Positions 5,612 through 5,994 of a stretch of 5,994 nt of DNA are shown here, one piece after another. Made by a program: the position numbers and the translations under genes. The DNA is from an uncultured Flavobacterium sp. GTDB lineage: Bacteria; Bacteroidota; Bacteroidia; Flavobacteriales; Flavobacteriaceae. Where the stretch lies: assembly GCA_946479395.1 (NCBI GenBank), contig CAMLFV010000161.1, positions 1 to 5,994 of the forward strand. The letters run 5' to 3'. The notes below the pieces were generated by a model. The model ran no database searches, had not been told where the DNA came from, and saw only the letters and a list, made by a program, of their open reading frames with translations. Positions within the stretch are counted from its first letter, which is position 1. Each line of letters starts with the position of its first letter.

Positions 5612-5994
5612 TTAATGACAATTTTTATCGAGATGTTTTTTTACCGAACCTCCCGGACAGGTTGGAATTTTGTCAAAATCATATAACTTAGTAACTGTTT
5701 CGCCGTCAACTGTTGTGGTGTAGGTAATTTCTTCACGGGTAGTATATCCGTCACCGTCATCGTCTAAATCTATAAAGTTAGCTTTACCATCGGCATCTGT
5801 ATCATCGTCCCACAAATCGCCGTTTCCGTTAACATCTTCATATTTATCTAAAATACCATCGTTATCGTGATCGGCATCTTTTTTAGCAATCAATGTGATA
5901 TCAAAAATTAATGGATCATAAGCTCCAATTGAGCCAGAGGGAGAACTAAAATAACCTAATCCCGAAGGAATAAATACCAACACGCGCCCCGGAT
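5612..5994 (-). CDS. FKBP-type peptidyl-prolyl isomerase with calcium-binding-type tail, C-terminal part
   Basis: Only the last 126 complete codons are in the window; the gene continues past 5994. Visible residues 1-36 (PGRVLVFIPSGLGYFS... to PLIFDITLIA) match the end of an FKBP domain: the IPS-x-LGY strand-turn and the closing P-L-I-F-D-x-x-L strand of cis-trans prolyl isomerases. A 90-residue aspartate-rich tail follows. Its 12-residue loops at 41-52 and 77-88 fit the calcium-loop pattern DxDxDGxxxxxE exactly (Asp41/43/45, Gly46, Asp49, Glu52; Asp77/79/81, Gly82, Glu88), with related loops at 53-64 and 64-75. This resembles thrombospondin type 3 repeats. The end carries two cysteines (112 and 125) that may pair. 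Such proteins are usually periplasmic or surface lipoproteins, but the signal peptide is out of view. The in-frame GTG at 5983 is not the start, because the FKBP sequence continues upstream of it. Confidence 0.9.
   Translation of the reverse strand, partial: PGRVLVFIPSGLGYFSSPSGSIGAYDPLIFDITLIAKKDADHDNDGILDKYEDVNGNGDLWDDDTDADGKANFIDLDDDGDGYTTREEITYTTTVDGETVTKLYDFDKIPTCPGGSVKKHLDKNCH

Noticed and set aside
5612..5983. A complete small gene starting at GTG 5983
   Set aside because: The frame stays open to the window edge and the residues before the GTG (PGR) continue the FKBP domain, so this is the end of a longer gene.

Overview
The window is AT-rich chromosomal DNA from a member of the Bacteroidota, most likely the family Flavobacteriaceae. 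The evidence is: an HtpG amino terminus of flavobacterial type; lipoprotein signal peptides; a secreted protease ending in a type IX secretion (T9SS) sorting domain, a system confined to this phylum; start codons with no recognisable Shine-Dalgarno sequence; and promoter-like TTG/TAnnTTTG elements in place of sigma70 boxes. The content looks like ordinary core or envelope genome. I see no insertion sequence, prophage, CRISPR array, RNA gene or defence locus.

Layout. Positions 1-437 (minus) hold the first 145 codons of htpG (Hsp90), cut by the window edge. A 150-bp divergent intergenic region follows. Positions 588-1759 (plus) are a probable two-gene operon of outer-membrane lipoproteins: a small lipocalin-like lipoprotein and a YiaD-like glycine-zipper/OmpA-domain lipoprotein expected to bind peptidoglycan. 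It ends in a strong hairpin terminator. Positions 1880-3856 (plus) encode a 658-aa thermolysin-family (M4) zinc metalloprotease with propeptide and T9SS sorting domain, followed by a terminator. Positions 3924-4589 (plus) encode an MgtC/SapB-family inner-membrane protein. It converges, with only 4 bp between stop codons, on a minus-strand pair: a GNAT acetyltransferase (4594-5205) preceded by an unrecognised helical 112-aa protein (5224-5562). At the right edge, 5612-5994 (minus) is the carboxyl end of an FKBP-type peptidyl-prolyl isomerase with a tail of four consecutive aspartate-rich calcium-binding-type loops.

Functionally, most genes concern the cell envelope and protein folding or secretion (chaperone, prolyl isomerase, peptidoglycan-linked lipoprotein, exported protease), but they look like separate transcription units rather than one system. 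The most noteworthy points are the calcium-loop tail on the isomerase, the unrecognised protein paired with the acetyltransferase, the very tight packing of terminators against downstream start codons, and the symmetric promoter-like inverted repeat in the htpG/lipoprotein intergenic region. I did not find a convincing undescribed multi-gene system.
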